A DNA stretch of 64,000 bases from NCBI RefSeq assembly GCF_009828855.1, contig NZ_WUAG01000001.1, forward strand, positions 2,046,001 through 2,110,000, read 5' to 3'. This document shows, one piece after another, positions 34,547-44,157 of the stretch (the stretch's first letter is position 1; each line of letters starts with the position of its first letter). Source of the DNA: Psychromonas sp. L1A2 (GTDB lineage: Bacteria > Pseudomonadota > Gammaproteobacteria > Enterobacterales > Psychromonadaceae). Under the pieces are notes generated by a model. It ran no database searches, was not told the DNA's origin, and saw only the letters and a list, made by a program, of their open reading frames with translations. A program made the translations under genes and the position numbers.

Positions 34547-35071
34547 AAGTAATCCTTCTTATTGTTTAACAACACATTTAAGTGATGCGATTTAGTGATA
34601 TATTTAATAAAATAACTTTTTGTATTAAGTGATACAGATTCCTGTTTTAACAGATAAACTATGATGTATTTGTTAAAGCTTTGTTGCACAAAAGATTACC
34701 ACTAAAGTAAATTCAGGCAATGCTTTGATCTCACAAAGATAAAGGTCTTTAAAGCTTATATAGCTTTTTGGGGGAGGAGATTATATAGATGAAACCGTTG
34801 AATCACTAGATAAATTTTATTTACAAACAACAGCTTACATTTAAATCACATAAAAAATATTATTTTTTATTATTTAATTCACTAAAATAAGTGTGAAAAA
34901 TTGAAGTTCAGTACTGTGAGTTTCGTCTTGTAATTAACCGATTATATTACTGATAACTTATATTTTTATGTGAAAATTGAGTATATTTATCACCGTTCTA
35001 TAGCAATTTAACCATATTGATTAGAATGTATTTTGCTAACGTGCAACTTTTATTATGAGTACCAACCATAA
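34547..35071. other. Intergenic region between divergent TAXI receptor and sulfotransferase genes
   Basis: 525 bp, AT-rich. A short hairpin AAAGCT/AGCTTT with following T residues occurs at 34751-34769. No gene or repeat element recognised. Confidence 0.45.
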
Positions 35072-35719
35072 ATGAAAATGAGTAATATGAATGAAGAAAG
35101 TAAAATATTTGTTATTGGGCTTCCGCGCACAGGAACAACAAGTATTAGCGTTGCAATGTTAGAGGCAGGTTTTAAAGTTGCTCATACCGCCTTTACTAAG
35201 GAGGCTTTTAGACTCGCTAATGTAGTATCTGATGCCCCTTGTTTTTCGGACTTTAAACAATTAGATCAACTATTTCCTGGCTCCAAGTTTATTTATTTAG
35301 ATAGAGAGCTTCAGCATTGGTTACCGTCCATGCAACGTTTGTTAAATAAAATGGCGCCGGACCTTAAACCTAAAACAGGCAGCTTTAGCCCTGTATTGAA
35401 AAGGTCATTTAATGACACCTTTGCTACTCATGATGACAATTTATTGAGTGATCTGCATTTAAAAAATTGTTATTTAAAACACAAAAAGCAAGTACAGAGT
35501 TATTTCAAGGGACGTGAAAATCTACTAATAATTAACTTAAGCGAGCAGGATAGCTTTTATAAATTATGTTTGTTTTTATCCTTACCTTACCAAGATGGGC
35601 AATTATTTCCGCACCTGAATCAGGGTTCACAAGTTGCAAACTGGAAAGCTTATAAACATAAAAACAAAGTCAGTAGTTTTAGTTCAGGTAAAGACCACCG
35701 TCAATTCTTTAATTATTAG
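35072..35719 (+). CDS. Sulfotransferase-family P-loop protein
   Basis: A 215-residue protein with the PAPS-binding 5'-phosphosulfate loop VIGLPRTGTTSISVAMLEAG near the N-terminus, followed by SKFIYLDRELQHWLPSMQRLL, which fits the 3'-phosphate-binding strand-helix of sulfotransferases (FIYL.R....W). It belongs to the Sulfotransfer_4-like group of short bacterial members. The acceptor is unknown, and no sulfation or polysaccharide gene lies nearby. The start is not supported by a Shine-Dalgarno; the internal ATGs at codons 3 and 6 are alternatives. It is monocistronic. Confidence 0.75.
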   Translation: MKMSNMNEESKIFVIGLPRTGTTSISVAMLEAGFKVAHTAFTKEAFRLANVVSDAPCFSDFKQLDQLFPGSKFIYLDRELQHWLPSMQRLLNKMAPDLKPKTGSFSPVLKRSFNDTFATHDDNLLSDLHLKNCYLKHKKQVQSYFKGRENLLIINLSEQDSFYKLCLFLSLPYQDGQLFPHLNQGSQVANWKAYKHKNKVSSFSSGKDHRQFFNY

Positions 35720-35909
35720 TAACCATTAATAATTTTACGTATCTAATATCAACCCAAGATAAGCAAATTGATACTGTACTGTTAATTTTACCTATTCTGT
35801 ATTAAATCTGCCCCGAGTAACTCATTATTGCTATGGTGATTTGCTATGAATTACAAAAAACTAACGACACTGGATGACATGAGAACGTAGCATATTAATA
35901 TTTGATCCC

Positions 35910-35955
35910 ATTATCTAGAATAACGGTTATCTAGAATATAGGTTATCTACAATTT
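35910..35955. repeat. Short tandem repeat GGTTATCTAGAATA
   Basis: About three imperfect units (ATTATCTAGAATAAC, GGTTATCTAGAATATA, GGTTATCTACAATTT) lie just downstream of the trmN stop codon. They are non-coding. Confidence 0.6.
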
Positions 35956-35971
35956 CACGTGTAAATACACT

Positions 35972-36697
35972 TTACATTTTTAAATAAAAGTCTTTAGTTA
36001 AACTAATATAAGGAGAAGAGTAATCTAACCCATCATGAATTGTTAGTTCGCTTTGCTTGGCTATCACTGGATAACCAGATTTTATTAACTCTATTAGCAC
36101 ACGTGTAGCGGGTTTATTTATTGTGGTTTTAACATAGGTAAGCTTTGATATTTGTAGCGAATTTTTCTCATTTGAAGCATCGTCCAATAATCTAATAAAG
36201 GCCTCTCCTTCTTGTTTTGGTAATACAAAACTTGCTAATCCATCATTATTTAATAACTTTTGGCAACAGGTAATTAAGGTTTGATGTGAAAGCATTGAAG
36301 TATGTCGAGCCACTGCACGTTGGGTCATTTTAGATTCTTCACCCGAATTAAAATACGGTGGATTACAAATAATAGAGTCAAAGGTTTTATTGGCTTTAGC
36401 AAACTCTTGTAATGGGCAATAAATTACCGCTAACCTCGATGACCAGGGGCTATTGATACAATTATCTATTGCGGCTTTAAAAGCATTTTCTTCTATTTCT
36501 ATCGCACTAATATGTGCGGATTGATTTCGCTGTGCGCACATAATGGCTAAAAGCCCTGTTCCACATCCAATGTCCAAAATAGTTTTAGCTTTGTCTACTC
36601 TTGCCCATGCGCCTAGCAAAATAGCATCAGTACTGACCGGCATTCCACACTGTGCAGCAGTAATGTGAAATTGTTTGAAAGTAAAATCTTTAGCCAT
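35972..36697 (-). CDS. trmN: tRNA1(Val) (adenine(37)-N6)-methyltransferase
   Basis: SAM-dependent methyltransferase (YfiC/TrmN6, 241 aa) that methylates A37 of tRNA-Val1. Seen: the N-terminal FTFKQFHITAAQCGMPVSTDAILLGAWA typical of YfiC, the SAM-binding motif ILDIGCGTGLLAIMCAQR and the N6-adenine catalytic motif ICNPPYF. Length matches E. coli YfiC (245). It is a single gene divergent from purC; the convergent neighbour upstream of its terminator region is the sulfotransferase gene. Confidence 0.93.
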   Translation of the reverse strand: MAKDFTFKQFHITAAQCGMPVSTDAILLGAWARVDKAKTILDIGCGTGLLAIMCAQRNQSAHISAIEIEENAFKAAIDNCINSPWSSRLAVIYCPLQEFAKANKTFDSIICNPPYFNSGEESKMTQRAVARHTSMLSHQTLITCCQKLLNNDGLASFVLPKQEGEAFIRLLDDASNEKNSLQISKLTYVKTTINKPATRVLIELIKSGYPVIAKQSELTIHDGLDYSSPYISLTKDFYLKM

Positions 36698-36897
36698 CTT
36701 CGTTTTTTGCCTTATTGTTTATAATCGCTGGATCAAATAAGTTAAATATTAAAAATATAATTAATAAAAACCCTAAATATTTATTATAACCGCCCTAATT
36801 CTTTTTGGCATGATTAGTCAGTTACAATCTGATATCATTCTGTCTTTAATTCCCTGCAGAATTTTCTGCTCACTTTGGCTTTTTATAGGATATTTTT

Positions 36898-38001
36898 ATG
36901 AGTCTTGCCGACAAAGTATTAGCTGTAAACAACGATTTACCAATTCGTACAGATCAGCCAGTCCACAGTGGTAAAGTGCGTTCAGTTTATTGGTTAACAG
37001 CTAAAGATAGCAAACGCTTAATTGAAGAAAAAGGTTACAACGTACCAAATGATGCGCCATTAGCCATTATGGTAATCAGTGATCGTATTTCTGCGTTTGA
37101 TTGTATCTGGCATGGTGAAGGTGGTATGAATGGTGTTCCAGGTAAAGGAGCAGCACTAAATGCAATATCAAATCACTGGTTCAAACTATTTAAAGAGCAA
37201 GGCTTAGCTGACAGCCACATTTTAGATATCCCACACCCTTTTGTTTGGATTGTTCAAAAAGCACGTCCGGTTATGATTGAAGCCATTGCGCGTCAATACA
37301 TTACAGGTTCAATGTGGCGCGCTTATGAAAAAGGTGAGCGCGAATTTTGTGGGATCTCAATTGATGAAGGTTTACAAAATAACACTAAACTACCTGAATT
37401 GTTGATTACGCCTTCAACTAAAGGCATTTTAAAAGGTGTTCCCGGCGTTCAAGAAGTCGATGATGTCAATATTACTCGTCAAAATATTGAAGACAACTTT
37501 GCTGCCTTTAACTTTACATCTCCTTCTCATATCAATGATTACGAAAAACTATTAAAAGAAGGGTTTGATGTGATCAGTGCCGAGCTAGCTAAATTAGACC
37601 AAATATTTGTTGATACAAAATTTGAATTTGGTTACGTGACAGATAAAGCAGGTAATGAAAAACTTATCTATATGGATGAAGTCGGTACACCTGATTCTTC
37701 ACGTATTTGGGATGGTTCAGCTTACCGCGAAGGTAAAATAGTTGAAAATTCTAAAGAAGATTTTCGACAGTTATTACTCAAACACTTCCCAGACCCAGAT
37801 ATTCTGCTAAACAAGGATCGTATGCAGGAGCGTTTTGCATTAGCAAAAGATAATGCTTTACCAGAAGCTGTATTGATGCAAATTTCTAAAACTTATACAA
37901 ATATTGCTGAAAAAGTGGTTGGTAAGAAAATTGAATTATCCGACAACCCTAAACAAGAAATTATTGATATCCTTCGTGAACAATATAATTTAATAGATTA
38001 A
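36898..38001 (+). CDS. purC: Phosphoribosylaminoimidazole-succinocarboxamide synthase
   Basis: SAICAR synthetase, which joins CAIR and aspartate with ATP in purine synthesis. The 367-residue protein is of the longer type found in Vibrio and relatives rather than the 237-residue E. coli form. Signatures are [55 protein letters not shown] and [26 protein letters not shown] precedes the ATG. A strong terminator follows 70 bp after the stop. No PurR box was evident upstream. Confidence 0.96.
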   Translation: MSLADKVLAVNNDLPIRTDQPVHSGKVRSVYWLTAKDSKRLIEEKGYNVPNDAPLAIMVISDRISAFDCIWHGEGGMNGVPGKGAALNAISNHWFKLFKEQGLADSHILDIPHPFVWIVQKARPVMIEAIARQYITGSMWRAYEKGEREFCGISIDEGLQNNTKLPELLITPSTKGILKGVPGVQEVDDVNITRQNIEDNFAAFNFTSPSHINDYEKLLKEGFDVISAELAKLDQIFVDTKFEFGYVTDKAGNEKLIYMDEVGTPDSSRIWDGSAYREGKIVENSKEDFRQLLLKHFPDPDILLNKDRMQERFALAKDNALPEAVLMQISKTYTNIAEKVVGKKIELSDNPKQEIIDILREQYNLID

Positions 38002-38073
38002 GGCTGGCCGTTAATGCCTTGTTAATAAAAGAGTTTATAAACAAGGTTATTTAAGTTAATTAACGCTATTATT

Positions 38074-38098
38074 AAGCAGGACATTGTCCTGCTTTTTT
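38074..38098 (+). terminator. Terminator of purC
   Basis: AAGCAGGAC and GTCCTGCTT with a 3-nt loop, followed by TTTT. A classic Rho-independent terminator. Confidence 0.9.
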
Positions 38099-38130
38099 GT
38101 ATCTGCTGTTTTTAATTTAGGAGAATTATT

Positions 38131-38322
38131 ATGTCAATGGGATGGGTTATCTTCATCATTGTGTTAGCGTTAGGCATTATATTAAGCAACATCTTGTTAT
38201 TAAAAAAAAGTGCCAACATGAAAATTCCAGACAGTGTAGTAAAAGCGATGCAAGAAAAGAAAGACAGAGAGGCACGAGAGCAACTTGAACAAGAAAAAAA
38301 GGCACAAAAAAAGCCTGATTAA
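38131..38322 (+). CDS. DUF2897 family small membrane protein
   Basis: A 63-residue protein with one N-terminal membrane helix (GWVIFIIVLALGIILSNILL) and a charged cytoplasmic tail rich in Lys and Glu (KAMQEKKDREAREQLEQEKK), probably helical. This layout and the MKIPDSV segment match DUF2897, a small family of marine gammaproteobacteria with no known function. TAGGAG lies 8 nt before the ATG. Its last codons are part of the hairpin that serves as the bamC terminator on the other strand. Confidence 0.85.
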   Translation: MSMGWVIFIIVLALGIILSNILLLKKSANMKIPDSVVKAMQEKKDREAREQLEQEKKAQKKPD

Positions 38323-38338
38323 AGAATTAATCAGGCTT
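38309..38338 (-). terminator. Terminator of dapA-bamC, overlapping the end of the DUF2897 gene
   Basis: AAGCCTGATTAA (38311-38322) and TTAATCAGGCTT (38327-38338) form a perfect 12-bp stem with a 4-nt loop. On the minus strand it is followed by seven T. The arm includes the DUF2897 stop codon. Confidence 0.85.
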
Positions 38339-38423
38339 GATGTTTATTGTCTACAAGATTTAAAACCATTTATTTAAACTGTTTCAAACTTATAGTCGTC
38401 AAATAAACCTTTTTAAATTTAAT

Positions 38424-39542
38424 TTACAAAGGTTTAGTTTGTTGATCATTCTCTAAAATAACACTACGAATATTATCTGTAATACTTAAGTAAAGTTCAG
38501 TCACTTGTTGGCCAGATAATGGTTTCTTATCTGAGTCTAACCACGTTAGTGATGTATCGTCGCCGGTTAAATCTCCAAGTTGAACAAAGTACTCACCTTC
38601 TTCTAAATCAATTGGGTTTAAGTTTCTTTCAGACCAATAATCTTCGTCTTGAGATACAAATCTAACTAAGAAATAGCCTAAGTTCTTATCATTATCAACT
38701 GGTTTAAAACTCATTAAGCTAAGTAGTGAAGGTAACTTATTCCAGACATCAATAAACTCTGAATCAATAATCCAAGCTGTTTGATGGTTATCATCAAAGC
38801 CGAGTTTAATAGGTAATGGTTTATCGTTTGCTGCTTGTAACGCTTCAGATTGCTGTTTGACGTAGGCAAATTGTAGCATTTCATTTATAAAACGAATTTC
38901 TATATTGCGTTTAGTACGCCCTTTTAAAATATGTTTTATTTCTTCACCATCATTTAGTGCTTCATAACGTTTAGCATCAACCACTAGCGAAACACTACGG
39001 TCATCTGTACCTTTCTCTATTTGTAATTTATACACACCTTCTTCGTGATAGGTATTAGTACTAATAGAACCATAAGATCTCTCTGTGATCACAGGGCCAG
39101 TATCGATTGTTAAAGTATCAATATTACTATTAACGGGTGTTGAATTTTTATAAGCTAAATATTCAAGCGCCAAATCCCATACTGTTAATTGTGTATCGAC
39201 TTGTTGTTTAAAAGCATTAAACCAGACTTTAGTTTCAGATAAATCAGAATCTAACAACACACCATCTAAAACCGGCATTAACTGACTTGGAGGTCGCACA
39301 TCAACATCAGCCCCCATTAGACCAAATTGGTTCTGTTGCTCTGTTAATGTGGGAATTTCAAAAGATGATCGATTTTCTACTGTTGAAAAAGTACCGCTAT
39401 CATATTTATCAATTAAGGTGACTTCTTGATAATCAAAATCACCTTGTGCTTTTGCTCTGTCTTGGAAACGGGCACAACCAGTCACTGCAGAAGTAAGAAT
39501 GACTAGTGTAGCAATTTGGGTTAACGCTTTATTTTTTTTCAT
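38424..39542 (-). CDS. bamC: Outer membrane protein assembly factor BamC
   Basis: Lipoprotein component (NlpB/BamC, 372 aa) of the BAM complex that folds beta-barrel proteins into the outer membrane. The signal peptide ends in a lipobox AVTGC with Cys23. The mature start ([16 protein letters not shown], then [10 protein letters not shown]) resembles the BamD-binding unstructured segment, followed by two helix-grip domains; the second includes [14 protein letters not shown] and YFVRF-like [20 protein letters not shown]. It overlaps dapA by 4 nt (ATGA), the same dapA-bamC order as in E. coli. Confidence 0.93.
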   Translation of the reverse strand: MKKNKALTQIATLVILTSAVTGCARFQDRAKAQGDFDYQEVTLIDKYDSGTFSTVENRSSFEIPTLTEQQNQFGLMGADVDVRPPSQLMPVLDGVLLDSDLSETKVWFNAFKQQVDTQLTVWDLALEYLAYKNSTPVNSNIDTLTIDTGPVITERSYGSISTNTYHEEGVYKLQIEKGTDDRSVSLVVDAKRYEALNDGEEIKHILKGRTKRNIEIRFINEMLQFAYVKQQSEALQAANDKPLPIKLGFDDNHQTAWIIDSEFIDVWNKLPSLLSLMSFKPVDNDKNLGYFLVRFVSQDEDYWSERNLNPIDLEEGEYFVQLGDLTGDDTSLTWLDSDKKPLSGQQVTELYLSITDNIRSVILENDQQTKPL

Positions 39543-40420
39543 GAAAGTAATTTTGCTTCAATTAATGCATTACGAACAATGCCTTGATATTGTTCAGATA
39601 ATGTCGTTAATGGTAAACGTAATGTAGGAGTAGGAATTAAACCCAACTCCGCACAAGCCCATTTCACTGGGATTGGATTCGCTTCATGGTATAAATTTGT
39701 ATGTACAGGCATTAACTGATTATTGATTTCAAGTGCTTTATCGACTTCGCCATTCAGTGCAAACTCACACATCTGTGCCATTTCGACAGGTGCAATATTA
39801 GTCGTTACTGAAATAACACCATGCCCACCTTGTAGCATAAAATCACAACCTGTTGAATCATCGCCACTGTAAAGTAAGAAATCAGCAGGTAAAATTGCTT
39901 TTAATTCAGCTAAACGTTCTAAATCACCTGTTGCTTCTTTAATACCAATGATATTTGGAATTTTAGCTAAACGTGCAACCGTTTCTGGCAACATATCAAC
40001 AGCAGTACGGCCTGGTACGTTATATAAAATTTGTGGCAATTCACAAGATTCTGCAATTGCTTTGTAATGAAGGTATAAACCTTCTTGTGTTGGCTTGTTG
40101 TAATAAGGAGTTACATTTAAACCAGCAACGATACCACTATTAGTAAATAATTTACTTAATGCAATGGCTTCTGATGTTGAATTAGCACCATTACCAGCAA
40201 TAACAGGTATTCGACCTGCAGCATACGCAATAGTTCGCTCAACCACTTTTACATGATCATCAACACTAAATGTTGCTGATTCACCAGAAGTCCCAACGGC
40301 TACAATAGCAGCTGTCTTTGATTTAATATGAAACTCAACGAGTTCTTTTAATGCAATATAATCAATTTCGCCAGTCTGATCCATTGGGGTCACGAGTGCT
40401 ACAATACTACCTGTTAACAT
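39539..40420 (-). CDS. dapA: 4-hydroxy-tetrahydrodipicolinate synthase
   Basis: First committed enzyme of lysine and diaminopimelate synthesis, condensing pyruvate with aspartate semialdehyde. The 293-residue protein has the Schiff-base Lys161 in GIKEATGD, Tyr133 in [13 protein letters not shown] and the TSGESAT pocket (44-50), at the same positions as in E. coli DapA. AAAGGAGC precedes the ATG. It is co-transcribed with bamC. Confidence 0.97.
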   Translation of the reverse strand: MLTGSIVALVTPMDQTGEIDYIALKELVEFHIKSKTAAIVAVGTSGESATFSVDDHVKVVERTIAYAAGRIPVIAGNGANSTSEAIALSKLFTNSGIVAGLNVTPYYNKPTQEGLYLHYKAIAESCELPQILYNVPGRTAVDMLPETVARLAKIPNIIGIKEATGDLERLAELKAILPADFLLYSGDDSTGCDFMLQGGHGVISVTTNIAPVEMAQMCEFALNGEVDKALEINNQLMPVHTNLYHEANPIPVKWACAELGLIPTPTLRLPLTTLSEQYQGIVRNALIEAKLLS

Positions 40421-40643
40421 GTAAATGCTCCTTTTATTGAGCGTCCAATGTTACTTTTGCAAGGCTTTAAAAACAAGAAGAAAAATGAACTGATTAACAC
40501 TCTTAGCGAATATTTACGACATTCTTGCTTATACTCACCTTTTTGTAAGCTAATTGCTTGAATATACACCGACTATAGGCTTTGATGGCTTTCAATCTTC
40601 ACGTATCATGATTAAAAATTTTTTAAATGAAAAAGAGGTTAAA

Positions 40644-41495
40644 ATGCAAGCAGATATTTTTGATGTAACCGTGCAAGATTTTCAAACAGTTATTGCCCAA
40701 GGTTCAGTCAATAAACCTGTGTTGGCGGTTTTTTGGTCTAGCCAATGCACTATCTGTCAATCTTTATTGCCTTTACTTGAGCAATTACAAAGAGAACATG
40801 CAAACGGTTTTACATTAGCAAGAATTAATTGTGATACCGAGCATCAAATTGTACAACACTTTGAAATAAAAAGTGTTCCAACTGTGTATATGTTTGTAAA
40901 TGGACAAGGTGTTGATGGATTTGCAGGTGAACAGACATCGGCATTTATTAATGATTTTATTAATAAACATCTACCCGATCCTGCAATGGCACTGCTAGGT
41001 GATGCACAAACGTTATTCGCTCAAGGCAACCTTGATGAAGCGAAGTCAACAATTCTTCAAGCACAAAAGCTAAATGAGACAGATAATCAAATAAAACTCG
41101 CATTGGCGCAAATATATTTAGCGTTAGGTGAATTTGAAAATGCCAAACCTATTCTTGCAGAGATCCCAATGGCAGATCAAAATATGATTTATCATAGTTT
41201 AATCTCTGAATTAGAGTTAGCAGAGCAATCTTCACAAACACCTGAAATAACGGCATTAGAAGCTGACTTATTAAATGCACAAGATAAATTGCCTATCCAA
41301 TATCAACTGTCTATCCAATACCATCATGTTAAACGCTATCAAGAGGCACTTAATTTGCTATATAACTTGTTAAGCAAAGATCTTGGTTATGAAAATGGCG
41401 ATGCTAAAAAAACAATGTTAGATATTTTAGCCACCATTGATGACGCCGCATTAGTTTCTGAATATCGCCGTAAGCTTTATAGCTTGTTGTATTAA
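40644..41495 (+). CDS. cnoX: Thioredoxin-fold chaperedoxin CnoX (YbbN)
   Basis: CnoX combines a thioredoxin domain (about 1-110) with C-terminal TPR-like helices (about 120-283) and protects proteins from oxidation while passing them to GroEL/DnaK. Seen: VLAVFWSSQCTICQSLLPLLEQL with a CxxC pair (Cys35, Cys38) and the cis-proline loop IKSVPTVYMFVNGQGVDGFAG, then helical repeats such as LFAQGNLDEAKSTILQAQKLN. The frame extends upstream to a TTG at 40554, but ATG 40644 is chosen: AGAGGT precedes it and the resulting 283 residues match E. coli YbbN (284). E. coli CnoX has only one of the two cysteines, so this copy may be redox-active. Confidence 0.9.
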   Translation: MQADIFDVTVQDFQTVIAQGSVNKPVLAVFWSSQCTICQSLLPLLEQLQREHANGFTLARINCDTEHQIVQHFEIKSVPTVYMFVNGQGVDGFAGEQTSAFINDFINKHLPDPAMALLGDAQTLFAQGNLDEAKSTILQAQKLNETDNQIKLALAQIYLALGEFENAKPILAEIPMADQNMIYHSLISELELAEQSSQTPEITALEADLLNAQDKLPIQYQLSIQYHHVKRYQEALNLLYNLLSKDLGYENGDAKKTMLDILATIDDAALVSEYRRKLYSLLY

Positions 41496-41503
41496 CTGAT
41501 TTA

Positions 41504-41537
41504 AATGCAGCTTTAATAGTATAAAGCTGCATTTCAT
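41504..41537 (+). terminator. Probable terminator of cnoX
   Basis: AATGCAGCTTTA and TAAAGCTGCATT form a perfect 12-bp stem with a 6-nt loop 8 bp after the stop codon. The T-run after it is short, so strength is uncertain. Confidence 0.65.
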
Positions 41538-41695
41538 TATTCAACGCTACATCGAGTTATTTTATATATAGTTATTTAATATAGGTTTAATTTCAGATAG
41601 GTTTAATTTCAAATAAGCTTTAATTACAAATAAACAGTATGCCACGGTAACAATAGCAACCATTTTACTTTCACATCGAAAACTCTTTCATATAA

Positions 41696-41915
41696 TACCG
41701 ATCACATTAAATAAGTGATCTAAATTTTGCGCAGGAAAAATGACTTAGTTTAAGGCGTAAATTGAGCCTTTCGAAGATTAACTTCGTTAATCGTCTATCG
41801 GAGCATTAACCAAAGGATGCTAATGCTTTAATGGTTGTCCCCTTTACGAAATTTACAACGAAGAAATAAGTTATTTTAACAAGTAAAATAGATCAGTTAA
41901 TGAGTGTGATTGATA
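41696..41915 (+). mobile_element. MITE family 1, long (220-bp) copy
   Basis: Runs from TACCGATCACATTAAATAAG to GTGTGATTGATA. Left flank is TAA (41693-41695); the right flank is TGA, one base from a perfect duplication. It contains the extra block absent from short copies, from GCCTTTCGAAG to AATGGTTG, which includes the inverted repeat GATTAAC TTC GTTAATC. Confidence 0.9.
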
Positions 41916-42138
41916 TGATTATCTCCTTCAAATAAAGCACCTCTAAATTGACACTACAAAATCAACCTACGAAACAAACTATTAACGTAAAAGAAGCATT
42001 TACCATTGCTACACATGATTAAGTAATACAAATAAAACTATATCCAAATAGACTTTTGTATATAATGCCTCGCCCTATTTTTTGTCCTTATGAATTACTC
42101 ATTTTATTGATACTTTTAGTTAATTTCTCGGAATATAC

Positions 42139-42999
42139 ATGCAACATAAATCAACCACACAAGCTATTTTACTGTTAGTGCTAGCAAATTTACTGGCTTC
42201 TTTGTCTGATGTTTCACTAAAAGTATTGAATGGTGAAGTACCGACTTTTCAATATGTGTTTATTCGACAAATGATCAGTTTACTTTTTATTTTTCCATTT
42301 TGGATAAGACTGTCAACAATAAAATATAAAGATGGTTTTGATATGATCACCTTTTGGCGAGCACAATTTATTGTTGGTGGAAGTGCCTGTGCAATGATTG
42401 CTATTACGCATTTAACATTAGCCACAGCAAATGCCATGTTTTATGTTGCTCCACTAATGATGCTACCGATGTCTATTTTTCTTCTCAAAGAAACGCCCCC
42501 ACTTAGTAAATATATTGCGACGGGTATTGGTTTTATTGGCGTTTTGATTGTATTACGACCCGATCAGTTCCATTGGGCAGCTATTGTTGCCTTAGGTAGC
42601 GCATTAACAATGGCTTTTTGTAATGTGTTTATTCGCCGCCTACCCGCAGGACAACATCTAATATCAACTTTATTTTGGACGACGGTAATGACTTTACCAC
42701 TGGCTTTATTTCTCGCATTATTCGAATGGAATGAAATATCGATCACGAATATATTATGGATCGTGGCTATCAATATATTTGTATTGGGTTATCACGGGCT
42801 AGTCGTTATTGCTTATAAAAAGGCCGATGTAAGTAATATTGCATTAGCTGAATATTCTGGATTAGCGTTTGTAACGCTGTTCGGGATAATGTGGTTTGAT
42901 GAAATACCAGACTTATTAACGGGGCTAGGTATACTACTAATTGTTATTCCAATGATGCCACTTCCTTGGAAAAAATGGTTAACTAAAGTTAAAAGGTAA
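42139..42999 (+). CDS. EamA/DMT-family transporter
   Basis: A 286-residue inner-membrane protein with 10 predicted helices in two EamA repeats (drug/metabolite transporter superfamily). The typical N-terminal repeat LVLANLLASLSDVSLKVLNG and the loop FIRQMISLLFIFPFW, the ITHLTLATANAMFYVAPLMMLPMSIFLLKE helix pair and the second-repeat end ALAEYSGLAFVTLFGIMWFDE are visible. Members export amino acids, nucleosides or other metabolites; the substrate cannot be assigned. The gene stands alone with a MITE 220 bp upstream. Confidence 0.9.
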   Translation: MQHKSTTQAILLLVLANLLASLSDVSLKVLNGEVPTFQYVFIRQMISLLFIFPFWIRLSTIKYKDGFDMITFWRAQFIVGGSACAMIAITHLTLATANAMFYVAPLMMLPMSIFLLKETPPLSKYIATGIGFIGVLIVLRPDQFHWAAIVALGSALTMAFCNVFIRRLPAGQHLISTLFWTTVMTLPLALFLALFEWNEISITNILWIVAINIFVLGYHGLVVIAYKKADVSNIALAEYSGLAFVTLFGIMWFDEIPDLLTGLGILLIVIPMMPLPWKKWLTKVKR

Positions 43000-43180
43000 C
43001 AAGCTAAAACGCTTAATAAAAACAATTGTCTAATGATGAACTTTCATTAAGTCGATAGATTGCTTTTTATCATTTAATAACGTACTTTCATGTTAATTTT
43101 TTTAATGAGATTATTTACCTTTCTATTGATGAATTGATGAATTAGAAACAGAGGAAAATAAACATAACAAAGGACCAAAA

Positions 43181-43378
43181 ATGAAAGTTATTAAGTTTTT
43201 ACCCTTTATATTTTTAATGTCACTAACCGGCTGTGAAGTATTAGGCCCCTCAGTAAAAGTAACAGGCCCAAAGGTCATTGTTAATGATTCACAACATGAT
43301 GAAGTTATCCATGTTAAAGAGACTAAAAGTAAGGGGACCTTTTGTCCGCCTGGCCAAGCTAAAAAAGGAAGATGTTAG
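43181..43378 (+). CDS. Small lipoprotein of unknown function
   Basis: A 65-residue protein with a short signal peptide ending in a lipobox SLTGC (Cys18), so the mature chain of 48 residues is lipid-anchored. The mature part is polar, with VKVTGPKVIVND, an acidic/His stretch and a C-terminal CPPGQAKKGRC segment whose two cysteines could form a disulfide. I do not recognise the family. A run AAAGGACC precedes the ATG. The convergent neighbour is bioD. Confidence 0.75.
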   Translation: MKVIKFLPFIFLMSLTGCEVLGPSVKVTGPKVIVNDSQHDEVIHVKETKSKGTFCPPGQAKKGRC

Positions 43379-43428
43379 AGGCCTATCTGTTCATTCCTAG
43401 TTATATATTGCTAAGTATGTATTGATAG

Positions 43429-44139
43429 TTAACCATTAAAATTAACATCAATATATAAGCTTAAATCCTGTTCATTTATGTTGCCTAAAAATGGAATAGT
43501 TCCTAATAAAGGTGCATCAATGAACTCTTTTAACGTATTAATATTTTGCTCAACATAAGGCATATCATGCTGTAGGTGATTAGCAACCCATCCCGCTATA
43601 GTTAATCCACTTTGTTCGATAGTTTTTACTGTTAATAAGGCATGATTTAAACATCCTAACTTTAAACCTATAATCACTATCACTGGTAGTTGTCTTTCTA
43701 TCACCCACTCAGAGAAAAGTTGTTGATTATTAATAGGTAAGTGCCAACCACCTGCCCCTTCTACAAATAAAAACTGTGCTTGCTGCTGTTGTAAAAAATC
43801 TAAACCTTGATTGATTAATGTTAGGCATATAGGCTGTTCATTTTCTATTGCCGCAATATGGGGAGCAATAGGTTGTTTGTAAGCAATGGGATTCACTTCA
43901 TCGTAACCTACTTTAAGCGTACTATTTTGTTGTAGTATTAAAGCATCTTCATTACGCAATCCTAAATGTGTTTCTTCACATCCTGCTGAAATGGGTTTAT
44001 AGGCTAACGTACTTTTATGTTGTTTACTTGCTGCTTGTAATAACGCTTTAGTACAGACTGTTTTACCCACATCGGTATCCGTACCTGTAATAAAATAAGT
44101 GCCTGATTTTAAATTTGTTAATGATTGTAATTCAGTCAT
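43429..44139 (-). CDS. bioD: ATP-dependent dethiobiotin synthetase
   Basis: Closes the ureido ring of biotin by carboxylating 7,8-diaminopelargonate with CO2 and ATP. The 236-residue protein has the P-loop ITGTDTDVGKTVCTKALLQA, the substrate loop YKPISAGCEE and the FVEGAGGWHLPI motif. It is the last gene of the bioBFCD operon, 18 bp after bioC. Confidence 0.95.
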   Translation of the reverse strand: MTELQSLTNLKSGTYFITGTDTDVGKTVCTKALLQAASKQHKSTLAYKPISAGCEETHLGLRNEDALILQQNSTLKVGYDEVNPIAYKQPIAPHIAAIENEQPICLTLINQGLDFLQQQQAQFLFVEGAGGWHLPINNQQLFSEWVIERQLPVIVIIGLKLGCLNHALLTVKTIEQSGLTIAGWVANHLQHDMPYVEQNINTLKEFIDAPLLGTIPFLGNINEQDLSLYIDVNFNG

Positions 44140-44157
44140 TTTTTATTCTCTGTTCTA

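Larger units (their letters stand above)
41496..42138. other. Intergenic region with terminator, short repeat and MITE
   Basis: 643 bp between cnoX and the EamA transporter gene. Contains the cnoX terminator (41504-41537), about three 16-bp near-repeats based on ATAGGTTTAATTTCAG (41581-41628) and a full-length long MITE (41696-41915). No gene. Confidence 0.6.
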
